Origin: Amycolatopsis pithecellobii
Lineage (GTDB): Bacteria > Actinomycetota > Actinomycetes > Mycobacteriales > Pseudonocardiaceae
Direction: 5' to 3'
Assembly: GCF_009707865.1 (NCBI RefSeq)
Contig: NZ_WMBA01000012.1
Location: 1 to 64,000, forward strand
DNA: 64,000 nucleotides
This document shows, piece after piece, positions 53,202 to 61,926 of this stretch. Both the position numbers and the translations under genes were made by a program. Within the stretch, counting starts at the first letter, position 1, and every line of letters starts with the position of its first letter. The notes below the pieces were generated by a model. It saw only the letters and a program-made list of their open reading frames with translations, ran no database searches and had not been told where the DNA came from.

Positions 53202-55889
53202 ATGTCCGACGAGATCATCAGATTCGCCCTCCTCGGTCTGGCGACCGGGGGCATATACGGCCTCATCGGGCTGGGTATCGTTTTCATCTACCGGGGCTCC
53301 GGGCTGCTGAACTTCGCCCAGGGCGCCATGGCGATGTTCGGCGCCTACGTGTACTACGCGCTGACTGTCCGATTTGGACTGCCGACCGTCGTATCGGCGG
53401 TCGTCGCCATTCTGCTCTCCGCCGGGCTCGGCGCGGTGATCCACCTGTTCGTGCTTCGCCCGATGCGACGGCGCAACGCTTCCCCGCTCGCGCGGGTGAT
53501 CGCCACCCTCAGCGTGCTGCTCGTCCTGCAGTCCGCCGCGTTCCTGGGTTTCGGTTCGTATCCGTTGTCGGTACCGTCACTGCTGCCGACGACGGTGGTG
53601 CACGTGTTCTCCTCGCGGTTGTCGATTTCGGTTGACCGGCTGCTCATTCTCGGCATCACCGTCGCGCTCGGGCTCGCGCTGTATGTCGTGTACCGCCGGA
53701 CTTCGTTCGGGCGCGTGACGGCCGCTGTCGCCGAAAACGAGCTGGCCGCCTCCAGTTTCGGTTATTCACCGGACACCATCGCCGCCGTCAACTGGGCCAT
53801 CGGCTCGGCGCTGGCCGGGCTCGCCGGAATCCTGATCGCGCCGATCATTCTGCTCGAACCGACCACGCTGGCGCTGCTCGTCGTGCCCGGCCTTGCCGCG
53901 GCACTGTTCGGGAACTTCTCGTCGTTCCCCATCGTGCTGGTGGCCGCGCTGGGACTGGGTATCGCGCAGTCGGAGATCTCCCGATATGTGGCCCAACCGG
54001 GCTGGTCCACCGCGGCGCCGTTCCTCGCGATGATCATCTACATGGTGGTGCGCGGCCGGGCGCTTCCGCTGCGAGGTTTCGTCCTGGACCGGCTGCCGAA
54101 AGTCGGCACCGGGCGGGTGCGGCCGGTCATCGTCGCGCTGCTGTGGGGGATCGGGGCCTGGATCGCGCTGGGTGCCGGGGCGAACTGGGACACCGCACTC
54201 GTCACAACTTGTGGCGCGGCGATCATCTGCCTGTCGATCCTGCTGCTGACCGGATACACCGGGCAGCTTTCGCTCGCGCAGTACGTCGTCGCGGGCATCG
54301 GCGCGCTGGCGGCGGCGAAACTGGCCGCGACCATGTCGCTCGTGCCGGCGATCATTCTCGCGTGCCTGCTCGCCGGCGGTATCGGCGCGCTGGTCGGGAT
54401 TCCGGCGTTGCGCAGCCGGGGCGCCACGCTCGCCGTCGCGACGCTGGGCCTCAGCAGTGCGATCGTCGCCGTCGCGTTCACCAACGAGAACCTGACCGGC
54501 GGGCTCACCGGAATCATGGTGCCGTCGCTGTCGATCTTTGGCTGGAGCGTCGATCCGACGTTGTACCCCGAACGCTACGCGCTGGTGACGTTCACGATCA
54601 TGCTGCTGATCGCGGTGGCGATCTGCAACCTCCGGCGTGGGGACACCGGACGCCGGCTGCTCGCGGTCCGGTCCAATGAGCGTGCGGCGGCATCGCTGGG
54701 TGTGCCGGTCGCCGGGATGAAGATCTACGCGTTCTTCGTCGCGTCCGTCATCGCCGCACTGGGCGGGATTCTCATCGCGTTCTTCGCGCCGACCGTGCAG
54801 GTGGGTTCGTTCGACGTCTTCACCTGCATCCTGCTGGTGGGCCTGACCGTCATCGGTGGTATCGGATACGTGCCCGGCGCGCTTTTCGGGGCGGCGCTGC
54901 TTACCGGCGGCATTTTCAGCCAGATCTTCTCCGGCTGGTCGTCGATCAACAGTTATCTGCCGTTGATCGGTGCGGTCGGTCTCATGGTGACGCTGTTGAC
55001 GAGCACCGACGGCTGGTTCGCGAGCGCCTTGTCGGCCGTGGCACCGCTTCGGGCCAGGCTCGACCGGATCAAGGTGCTGCGGGGATTGTCCGGCGCCGGC
55101 CGGAACATCGGTGCTTCCGAGTCGGTTGTCGTACCGCCGAAGGTGCTGTCGGTCGACGGGATTTCGGTCGCTTTCGGTGGTGTGCATGCCGTTCAGCGCG
55201 TCTCGATCGAGGTGCGCCCCGGCGAGGTGCACGGCCTGATCGGGCCGAACGGGGCCGGAAAGACGACGCTGATCGACGCGATCACCGGATTCGCGCCCGT
55301 CACGTCCGGCACCGTCAGGCTGGGCGACACCGACATCACGCACGCGAGTGCCCGCGCGCGGACGTTGCGGGGACTGTCGAGGTCCTTCCAGTCGCTGGAA
55401 CTGTTCGAGGACCTGACGATCGAGGAAAACCTTGCTGTCGCGTCACAACGAGGTGGCGCCTGGCGCTACCTGACCGACCTCGTCGCCCCGGGCCGGGTGC
55501 GGCTCAGCGACGCGGCCAGGGTGGCGGTGCGCAGCCTGCACCTGGAGCACTTCCTCGGGGCGCGGCCGACGGAAATCTCCTTCGGTCAACGGAAAATCGT
55601 CACCATCGCGAGGGCGATCAGCGGGGCACCGTCGGTGCTGCTGCTGGACGAACCGGCCGCCGGCCTCGACGACGTCGAGGCCGGCGAGCTCGCGGTGCTG
55701 ATCCGGCGCCTCGCGGATACCTGGGGTATCGGCATCCTGCTCGTCGAGCACAAAGTGGACATGATCATGTCGGTGAGCGACCGGGTCACCGTGCTCGAAG
55801 AAGGAAAGATCCTGGCCAGCGGGGAGCCGGCACACATCCAGTCCCGCCCGGAGGTACTGGATGCCTACCTCGGCGGAGCCCCGGCGTGA
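53202..55889 (+). CDS. Fused LivH-LivM-LivG transporter (two permease domains plus ATPase)
   Basis: 895 residues in one frame. Residues 1 to about 285 are LivH (GLIGLGIVFIYRGSGLLNFAQGA signature), about 300-610 LivM (LLTGYTGQLSLAQYVVAGIGA near 348, AVRSNERAAASLGVPVAGMK contact loop) and about 645-895 LivG (Walker A GPNGAGKTT near 682, SFGQRKIVTIARAI signature, LLLDEPAAGLDD, LLVEHKVDM). Such triple fusions exist in actinobacteria but are uncommon. With LivF and the binding protein they form a complete importer; in catabolic loci of this kind Liv systems often carry aromatic or cyclic acids rather than amino acids. Confidence 0.93.
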   Translation: MSDEIIRFALLGLATGGIYGLIGLGIVFIYRGSGLLNFAQGAMAMFGAYVYYALTVRFGLPTVVSAVVAILLSAGLGAVIHLFVLRPMRRRNASPLARVIATLSVLLVLQSAAFLGFGSYPLSVPSLLPTTVVHVFSSRLSISVDRLLILGITVALGLALYVVYRRTSFGRVTAAVAENELAASSFGYSPDTIAAVNWAIGSALAGLAGILIAPIILLEPTTLALLVVPGLAAALFGNFSSFPIVLVAALGLGIAQSEISRYVAQPGWSTAAPFLAMIIYMVVRGRALPLRGFVLDRLPKVGTGRVRPVIVALLWGIGAWIALGAGANWDTALVTTCGAAIICLSILLLTGYTGQLSLAQYVVAGIGALAAAKLAATMSLVPAIILACLLAGGIGALVGIPALRSRGATLAVATLGLSSAIVAVAFTNENLTGGLTGIMVPSLSIFGWSVDPTLYPERYALVTFTIMLLIAVAICNLRRGDTGRRLLAVRSNERAAASLGVPVAGMKIYAFFVASVIAALGGILIAFFAPTVQVGSFDVFTCILLVGLTVIGGIGYVPGALFGAALLTGGIFSQIFSGWSSINSYLPLIGAVGLMVTLLTSTDGWFASALSAVAPLRARLDRIKVLRGLSGAGRNIGASESVVVPPKVLSVDGISVAFGGVHAVQRVSIEVRPGEVHGLIGPNGAGKTTLIDAITGFAPVTSGTVRLGDTDITHASARARTLRGLSRSFQSLELFEDLTIEENLAVASQRGGAWRYLTDLVAPGRVRLSDAARVAVRSLHLEHFLGARPTEISFGQRKIVTIARAISGAPSVLLLDEPAAGLDDVEAGELAVLIRRLADTWGIGILLVEHKVDMIMSVSDRVTVLEEGKILASGEPAHIQSRPEVLDAYLGGAPA

Positions 55890-55945
55890 TCCGCCGGCGG
55901 ACCGCCCATGCGGAAGACGTTCGGAGTTTCAAAGGAGAAACTACC

Positions 55946-57154
55946 TTGAGAATCAAGCGTGGGCGCCAAGCCCTGGCAGCACTATCGGCATTGGCCCTGC
56001 TCGCCGGATGCGGCAGCACGGCGACATCGGGCAGCGGTGGCGGGTCCGAGATCAAGATCGGCAGCATGGCTTCACTGACCAGCTCGGTCTATCAGGTACC
56101 GGAGTACAAGGCGGGTTTCCAGGCCGCCGCCGACTCGGTCAACGCCGCGGGCGGGGTGAATGGCCGCAAGCTCAACGTGGTGAGTTTCTGTGACACCACC
56201 TATACCCAGAACGGTGAGCTGGGCTGCGCACGGTCCATTGTGGGCAGTAAAGCCGACGTCGTCGTCGGGCCCTACACCCAGATCGATCAGACCGGTTCGG
56301 TATGGAAAGTGTTCCAGGCGGCCAAGATTCCGGTGATCGGCGGTGACGGAGGGTCGGTCGCGGAGCTCAACGACCCGAACAGCTTCCCGCTCAGCAGCGG
56401 GTTCGCCGGCGGTTTCATCGGCACGGCGCAAGGCGTCGTGGACGCGGGCGCGAAGACCATCGCGATCGTGATCGACACGAACCCGGTCGGCCAGTTCGCC
56501 GCCGACATGATCACGAACTCGTTGAAGGACAAGGGAGTCACCAATGTGCGGACGGTGAAGGTCGACCCGAACGTCGACCCCACCTTCGCCACCTCGGTCG
56601 CGCGTGCGACGTCCGGCGGTGTGGACGGCGTCATCATCGCGGCCGCGCCCGTCAACGTCGCGAGGTTCGTCGACGCGTCGAAGGGCGCCGGCTATCAGGG
56701 CAAGATCGTGGTCACCTCGCAGATCTTCCCCACGCAGGTGATCCAGCAGCTCGGCCCGAAGGCCGACGGCGTCATCGTCGACAACAACCTGGCTTTCACC
56801 AATGACACGAACAACCCCGGCGTGCAGAAGTTCAAGGCGGACATGGCGAAATACGCGCCGCAGGCGCCGCTCAACACCGATTCGGAGACCGGCTGGGCCA
56901 CGGTCCAGTTGTTCGCGAAGGCCGCGGCGGGCGCGAAAAGCTATGACAGCGCCGGACTTCTCGCGGCGTTCCAGGCGGTCGAGACTCCGATCGACATCGG
57001 GGTGACCGGGTCCTGGGCGGTGGTCGGCAGGGCCGGAACGGTGCCCAACCTGCCCCGGGTGCTCAACCCGGGTATCGCGTTCGGGGTCGTCAAGAACGGT
57101 GAGGTCGTACCGGACGGCAGGGGCTTCATCAATGTGTTTTCCAAGGCGCCTTGA
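55946..57154 (+). CDS. LivK-type solute-binding lipoprotein
   Basis: 402 residues from TTG 55946 with AAAGGAGAAA upstream; the earlier GTG 55886 overlaps the transporter end and lacks a signal sequence directly after it. Signal MRIKRGRQALAAL, lipobox LAGC with Cys22. Type I periplasmic-binding fold: EIKIGSMASLTSSVYQVPEYK, AAADSVNAAGGVNGRKLNVV, VVVGPYTQIDQTG and KIVVTSQIFPTQVI. Supplies the substrate to the fused transporter. Confidence 0.9.
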   Translation: MRIKRGRQALAALSALALLAGCGSTATSGSGGGSEIKIGSMASLTSSVYQVPEYKAGFQAAADSVNAAGGVNGRKLNVVSFCDTTYTQNGELGCARSIVGSKADVVVGPYTQIDQTGSVWKVFQAAKIPVIGGDGGSVAELNDPNSFPLSSGFAGGFIGTAQGVVDAGAKTIAIVIDTNPVGQFAADMITNSLKDKGVTNVRTVKVDPNVDPTFATSVARATSGGVDGVIIAAAPVNVARFVDASKGAGYQGKIVVTSQIFPTQVIQQLGPKADGVIVDNNLAFTNDTNNPGVQKFKADMAKYAPQAPLNTDSETGWATVQLFAKAAAGAKSYDSAGLLAAFQAVETPIDIGVTGSWAVVGRAGTVPNLPRVLNPGIAFGVVKNGEVVPDGRGFINVFSKAP

Positions 57155-57187
57155 GCGCGCCCTGACAGAGAAAGTCGAGGATCGCGA

Positions 57188-57964
57188 GTGGAAACTGGGC
57201 TGAGGGACAAGGCCGTGCTGGTGACCGGCGCGTCACGCGGGATCGGAAACGCCATCGCACGGGCGTTCACCGCGGAAGGCGCGCGGGTCGCGGCGACCTA
57301 TCACTCGCACCGGGAGCCGGCCGAAGAAGCGGGTGAGCTTGCGGTGCAGCTCGATCTCACCCGCCCGGAGACCGTCGCGGACGTCGTCGCCGCGGTCATC
57401 GAGCAGTTGGGTGGCCTCGACGTCCTCGTGGTCAACGCGTCGCGTCAGCCTGCGGTTTTCCACGATCATCTGGAAGACCAGCCCGCAGAAGAGCTCGAGG
57501 AGCAGGTGCGCTTCACGCTGGAAAGCACGTTCAAACTGGTTTCCGCCGCCCTCCCGTCCCTGCGGAAAGCCGGCACCGGGCGCATCGTGTTCATGTCCTC
57601 GGGTGTCGCGGAGGAAGGCTTCCCCCGGTTCTGGGAATACGCCACCGTCAAAGCGGGACTCGCCGGGCTGGTCCGCACCTTGGCCTGGGACGCGGGACGC
57701 GATGGGGTGCTGGTGAACGCGATCAGCACCGGGCTCACGCTGACCGATGCGACGCTGTCCCGGCTGGACGAGGCGGCGCTCGAAGGAATCGCCCGCCAGC
57801 TTCCCCAGCAACGGATCTCGCGGCCGGAGGATGTCGCCCGCCTGGCGGTGTTCCTGGGCTCGGCCGCGAACACGAGCGTGACCGGCGAAGTGATCCGCGA
57901 CGGCACGTCGAACGCCAGGACCTCGCTGGTGGTCATGAACACCGATGACCTACGCGAGCAGTAA
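57188..57964 (+). CDS. Short-chain dehydrogenase/reductase
   Basis: 258 residues, GTG 57188 behind CGAGGA. Cofactor motif VTGASRGIGNAIA, NAS (for NAG) at VLVVNASRQP, catalytic Ser in FMSSGVAEEG, Tyr/Lys in WEYATVKAG. The C-terminal half has VLVNAISTGLTLTDA. The small residue loss at NNAG (NASR) is tolerated in several SDR groups. Third enzyme type of the operon; spacing of 33 nt to the binding protein. Confidence 0.87.
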   Translation: METGLRDKAVLVTGASRGIGNAIARAFTAEGARVAATYHSHREPAEEAGELAVQLDLTRPETVADVVAAVIEQLGGLDVLVVNASRQPAVFHDHLEDQPAEELEEQVRFTLESTFKLVSAALPSLRKAGTGRIVFMSSGVAEEGFPRFWEYATVKAGLAGLVRTLAWDAGRDGVLVNAISTGLTLTDATLSRLDEAALEGIARQLPQQRISRPEDVARLAVFLGSAANTSVTGEVIRDGTSNARTSLVVMNTDDLREQ

Positions 57965-58001
57965 TGACTGTGCCGCCAACGAATGCGAAGGAGATGACAG
58001 G

Positions 58002-58901
58002 ATGTCCCAGACGACGGACCCGGTGAGCTACGACTGGCTCCCCGAAGGCTTCCAGGTACGGGAAATCCAGACCAACGGCGTGACGATTTCCTGCGCCTGG
58101 GGCGGTAGCGGGGCGCCCATGGTGCTGCTCCACGGGTGGCCCCAGACCGGCCGGATCTGGCGTCATGTCATGCCCGAACTGGCTGAGAACTACACCGTCG
58201 TCGTGCCCGATCTTCGCGGGTCGGGCGCCAGTGAGCGGCCCGCGGACGGTTATCAGAAAACCAACCAGGCCAGGGATATGCGCGGTGTGCTCGCCGCGCT
58301 CGGGCTCACCGGCCCGGCGGTCGTCGTCGGGCACGACATCGGTGCGATGGTCGCCAGCGCCTGGGCGGCGAAGTACCCGGAGGACGTGGCCGCGCTCGTC
58401 CTGCTCGACTGCCCGTTACTGGGCGAGGGGCTACGCGGGCTGATGGACGTGACCTCGGGTGGCATGTGGCACTTCGGGTTCTTCGCGGCGCCCGAAATCC
58501 CGGAAATGCTTTTCGACGGGCACGAGCTCGAATTCTTCCGATGGGCATTCCCCGCCATGGCCGGAAAACCGGACGCGTTCTCCGATGACGAGGTCGCGCT
58601 CTATGCGAGGGCGTACACTGGACGGGACCGGCTGCGCGGCGGTTTCGGGCATTACCGCACGCTGCTGGAGGACTGCGACGAAGTCGGCAAGTTACTGGAA
58701 AACCCGCTGGAAATGCCGGTGCTCGCGGTCGGCGGGGTGCATTGGGAAAACCGTTTCGGAGACGAAATGGAGCCCTACGTCAAGCGGCTCACGAAGATCG
58801 TCGCGCCGAGCGGCCATTTCGTCGCGGAAGAGGTTCCCGGGTGGTTCCTCGAGAACATCGCTCGTTTCCTGGCGGCCGAGACCGCGAACTCACACCAGTA
58901 A
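58002..58901 (+). CDS. Alpha/beta hydrolase, epoxide hydrolase-like
   Basis: 299 residues from ATG 58002 (GAAGGAG upstream); an open frame from 57945 precedes it but carries no homology. HGWPQTGRIWRH oxyanion motif, DLRGSGASERP, nucleophile VVGHDIGAMVASAWA (Asp), EVALYARAYTGRD lid segment and PSGHFVAEEVP (His). Asp nucleophile and cap indicate epoxide hydrolase or dehalogenase chemistry rather than ester cleavage. Confidence 0.85.
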   Translation: MSQTTDPVSYDWLPEGFQVREIQTNGVTISCAWGGSGAPMVLLHGWPQTGRIWRHVMPELAENYTVVVPDLRGSGASERPADGYQKTNQARDMRGVLAALGLTGPAVVVGHDIGAMVASAWAAKYPEDVAALVLLDCPLLGEGLRGLMDVTSGGMWHFGFFAAPEIPEMLFDGHELEFFRWAFPAMAGKPDAFSDDEVALYARAYTGRDRLRGGFGHYRTLLEDCDEVGKLLENPLEMPVLAVGGVHWENRFGDEMEPYVKRLTKIVAPSGHFVAEEVPGWFLENIARFLAAETANSHQ

Positions 58902-58923
58902 GAATTACGGAGAGGAAGACCAG

Positions 58924-59442
58924 ATGACCCGCGTGCCACAGACCGATCATGAGGGCGCCGAACTCGTACGGATTCTCGCCCACCGGCCCGAGATCATGTC
59001 GAAATGGCTGGAATTCGACTCGCAGCTGATGAACACCGGAACCCTTCCGCCGAAGCTGAAGTACAAGGTGCAGATGGCGATGGCGGCCGGCGGTGGCTGC
59101 GAATTCTGCCGCTCGATGATCGTGCCGACGGGTGACGACGACCGCAAGGAATCCCTGGCCATCGCGTTCGCGGAATTCTTCCAGGCCGACCCCGGGAGCA
59201 TCACGGACGGGCATTTCGAGGCCCTGTACGAGGAATTCACGGTGGAGCAGGTGGTCGAGCTGTGCACCGTCGTCACGATGCGCAACGCGGGGCTCCAGCT
59301 CGGCCACATCTGGGGCCTGACGCCAGCTCCCGACGAGGTGCGCGACGCCTACGCGGCGGTCATCGACGAGGCACAGAAACGCTGGGAGTCCGGCGACGTC
59401 GATAGTGGCACCGCATCACTCTGGCAGCGCCAGACGGCTTGA
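58924..59442 (+). CDS. Carboxymuconolactone decarboxylase / AhpD-fold protein
   Basis: 172 residues from ATG 58924. AhpD-type helices with a redox CxxC in GGGCEFCRSM (near residues 60-63), preceded by PPKLKYKVQMAMAA, and FTVEQVVELCTVVTMRNAGLQLGHIWG in place of the usual His-containing partner motif. Peroxide or thiol chemistry, or a decarboxylase-like role, are possible. Last gene of the importer operon. Confidence 0.8.
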   Translation: MTRVPQTDHEGAELVRILAHRPEIMSKWLEFDSQLMNTGTLPPKLKYKVQMAMAAGGGCEFCRSMIVPTGDDDRKESLAIAFAEFFQADPGSITDGHFEALYEEFTVEQVVELCTVVTMRNAGLQLGHIWGLTPAPDEVRDAYAAVIDEAQKRWESGDVDSGTASLWQRQTA

Positions 59443-59447
59443 ATCTG

Positions 59448-59571
59448 GTGTGAAAGCGGCTTGCGTGGCGGTGCGGGTGGCGATGTTCTGTTTCCTGAGC
59501 GGCGGAGCCGCTTGCTGTCGGCCGTGCGCTTGCACCGCCACCCTCACCGCTCAGCAAGCCATTTCAAACAC
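59448..59571. repeat. Long imperfect inverted repeat between convergent genes
   Basis: Left arm 59448-59482 and right arm 59536-59571 pair over about 35 bases with few mismatches (shared cores TGAAA, GGCTTGC, GCGGTG, GGGTGGCG). A nested hairpin AGCGGC-GGA-GCCGCT lies inside (59499-59513). The right arm includes the last codons and stop of helR. It may be a terminator or a short palindromic mobile-type element. Confidence 0.75.
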
Positions 59572-61729
59572 TCGTCAGTCCGATCAGGACCTGCGGGAGT
59601 GGACCCTGATGGAGAACCCCTAGGCGCTGCGTGGCGCGGGTGAGCGCGACATACAGCTCGGCCGCGCCACGGGGGCCGTCGGCAAGGATTTGGTCCGGTG
59701 CCACGACGAGGACGGCGTCGAACTCCAGGCCTTTCGTCTCCGACGGCGCCACCGCACCCGGCACCCCCGGCGGTCCGATCACGACACCGGTGCCTTCGCG
59801 CCCCGCCTCGTCGTGGACGAATTCCTCGATGGCAGAAGGAAGTTCATCCTCCGTGACCTGTTTCGACCACGGCCGTACACCGCTCGCGCGCACTGATTCC
59901 GGGGGCTGGACGTCCGGTGCGAACTCGGCGAGCAACGCGGCGGCGACGGTCATGATCTCCGCCGGGGTACGGTAGTTCACCGACAGCGACCGGTACACCC
60001 AGCGGCTCGGCACATACGGCGCCAGCATCGCGTCCCATGACGTGGCACCGGCCACCGACCGCCGCTGGGCGAGATCGCTGACCACGGTGAACGACCGGCC
60101 GGGGCAGCGCCGCATCAGCACCCGCCAGTCCATTTCGGACAGTTCCTGCGCCTCGTCGACCACGACATGCCGGTACGTCCATTCCCGGTCCGCGGCGGCC
60201 CGTTCGGCGAGATCCCGGGTGTCGCGCTCGTCGAAGCGTTCCGCGAGATCCTCGGCGTAAAGCAGATCCGTGGCGAACAGGTGGTCCTCGTCGTCCATCG
60301 AATCCTTGCGGCTCACCAGGTTGTCCAGCACGTCGGCGGCATAGGCGGCCTGCGCCTTCCGTTCCTTCTCCGCGGCCCGGTCGTCCTGCTTTTCGCGGCC
60401 CAGCAGTTCGCTCAGCTCGTCGAGCAGCGGTACGTCCGACACCGTCCAGGCATCCCCATCGGCACGCCACAACGCCTCGCCGGCACCGGCCGCACGCAAC
60501 CGCCCGGCCGAGGAGAACAGTTGGGCCAGCAGCGTTTCCGGGATCAGGATCGGCCACAGTTCGTCGAGCGCGGCGGTGAACTTCGCCTCGTTCGTCAGGT
60601 CCCTCCGCAGCTCCGTGCGCAGTTTCTCCCAGGTTTCCCGGTCTTCCCTGGTCAGCCAGCCCCGGCCGATGCGGGCGATGGCCCGTTCGGTCAGCACATA
60701 GCCGACGATATCGGCGAACACCGCGCGGGCCTCGTTGTGCGGCAACCCGCTTTGCCGCGCTTCGTCCCGGGCCCATTCGGCGGTCTCGGCGTCGATCCGC
60801 ACCGTGACACCACCCACGTCGATCGGCAGCGGCTGTTCGGGAAGCCGTTGCCGGTCCGCGATCGCCGCCGCAAGAACATCCACAATAGACAGCGAGCCCT
60901 TGAGCCGCGCGGCTTCCGGGGTGTCCTCGGCGGTGACGCGCAGACCGGGCACGAGATCGCCGGTGGTCATGAACACGACGTCGGACTCGCCGAGCGACGG
61001 CAGCACCCGGCTGATGTGGTTCAGGAACGCCGGATTGGGCCCGACCACGAGCACCCCGTGGCGTTCCATCCGCTCCCGCTGCGTGTACAGCAGATACGCG
61101 ACGCGATGCAGCGCCACCACCGTCTTCCCGGTGCCGGGACCACCCTCGATCACGAGCACCCCAGGGTGGTCGAGCCGGATGATCTCGTCCTGCTCGGCCT
61201 GGATGGTCGCCACGATGTCGCGCATACCCTCGCCGCGTGGTGCGCTGACCGCCGCGAGCAGCGCCGCGTCCCCGCGTCCGCCCGCGCCGGGGCGGCCGAA
61301 CACTTCATCGGTGAAATCGACGACCTGACGGCCGCGGGTGTGGAACTGCCGGCGCCGCAGCATGTTCTCCGGGTTCGCGCCGGTGGCGACATAGAACGGA
61401 CGCGCCGCCGGGGCACGCCAGTCCAGCAGCATCGGGCGGTAGGAGTCCTCCTCGTCGAACAGTCCGATCCGGCCGACATAGCACCGCTCGCCGGAAACGC
61501 CATCCAGCCGCCCGAAACACAGCCCGTTGTCGGCCACGTTGAGCCGCTTCACTTCTCTGCCCAGCGCGCGCACCTCGACGTCGCGTTCCATGGCGGTACC
61601 GGCGTCGTCCCGCAACGCCGCCTCGTATTCCCCCTTCACCCGCGCGCGCTCGGCGTCGAGCCGCGCGTACAGCCCGGCCACGTAGCTACGCTCGGACCGC
61701 AGTTCCTCTTCGTACCCCTGAGCTGACAC
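59564..61729 (-). CDS. helR: HelR/HelD-type RNA polymerase motor ATPase (rifamycin tolerance)
   Basis: 721 residues from GTG 61729, with GAGGGGA upstream; an in-frame ATG at 61801 lies against the rifamycin-associated element and is disfavoured. A UvrD-like superfamily 1 ATPase: N-terminal coiled coil EEELRSERSYVAGLYARLD, Walker A VIEGGPGTGKTVVALHRVAY, Walker B HVVVDEAQELSEMDW, motif III/IV VSDLAQRRS and SVNYRTPAEIM, late motif ETKGLEFDAVLVV and VALTRATQRLGVLH. HelD relatives free stalled RNA polymerase; HelR also displaces rifamycins. The element directly upstream supports rifamycin-responsive expression. Confidence 0.9.
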   Translation of the reverse strand: MSAQGYEEELRSERSYVAGLYARLDAERARVKGEYEAALRDDAGTAMERDVEVRALGREVKRLNVADNGLCFGRLDGVSGERCYVGRIGLFDEEDSYRPMLLDWRAPAARPFYVATGANPENMLRRRQFHTRGRQVVDFTDEVFGRPGAGGRGDAALLAAVSAPRGEGMRDIVATIQAEQDEIIRLDHPGVLVIEGGPGTGKTVVALHRVAYLLYTQRERMERHGVLVVGPNPAFLNHISRVLPSLGESDVVFMTTGDLVPGLRVTAEDTPEAARLKGSLSIVDVLAAAIADRQRLPEQPLPIDVGGVTVRIDAETAEWARDEARQSGLPHNEARAVFADIVGYVLTERAIARIGRGWLTREDRETWEKLRTELRRDLTNEAKFTAALDELWPILIPETLLAQLFSSAGRLRAAGAGEALWRADGDAWTVSDVPLLDELSELLGREKQDDRAAEKERKAQAAYAADVLDNLVSRKDSMDDEDHLFATDLLYAEDLAERFDERDTRDLAERAAADREWTYRHVVVDEAQELSEMDWRVLMRRCPGRSFTVVSDLAQRRSVAGATSWDAMLAPYVPSRWVYRSLSVNYRTPAEIMTVAAALLAEFAPDVQPPESVRASGVRPWSKQVTEDELPSAIEEFVHDEAGREGTGVVIGPPGVPGAVAPSETKGLEFDAVLVVAPDQILADGPRGAAELYVALTRATQRLGVLHQGPLPQVLIGLTSV

Positions 61730-61806
61730 ATTCCCCTCACACCGGCTGAACCGACCCCGGATTTCCGCTGGTCGTGGCTTCGGCCGGTGATTGTGCGGCA
61801 TGACCC

Positions 61807-61825
61807 GGGTCTTGCCGCAAGCCCC
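61807..61825 (-). promoter_or_regulatory. Rifamycin-associated element (RAE)
   Basis: On the minus strand GGGGCTTGCGGCAAGACCC, differing by one base from the RAE consensus as I recall it (GGGGCTTGCGGCAAGGCCC). It is a 19-bp inverted repeat known to precede rifamycin-inactivating and helR genes. A TATA at 61834-61837 just upstream may be part of the -10. It lies 77 nt before the helR GTG. Confidence 0.9.
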
Positions 61826-61926
61826 CCGTGCGCTATATGTTGAAAGTGGCAGGGGGGTCAGTCCTGACTGTGCCGTTCGTTACCAATCCGACCACAGTCA
61901 CGGCTATCCGGCTTGCGTGGCGACGG

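Noticed and set aside
53766-55343. 525-codon minus-strand frame over the fused Liv transporter
   Set aside because: Antisense shadow with no recognisable motif.
61729-61801. Longer helR start at ATG 61801
   Set aside because: The rifamycin-associated element would occupy the ribosome-site position, the extra 24 residues are not protein-family-like, and GTG 61729 has GAGGGGA.
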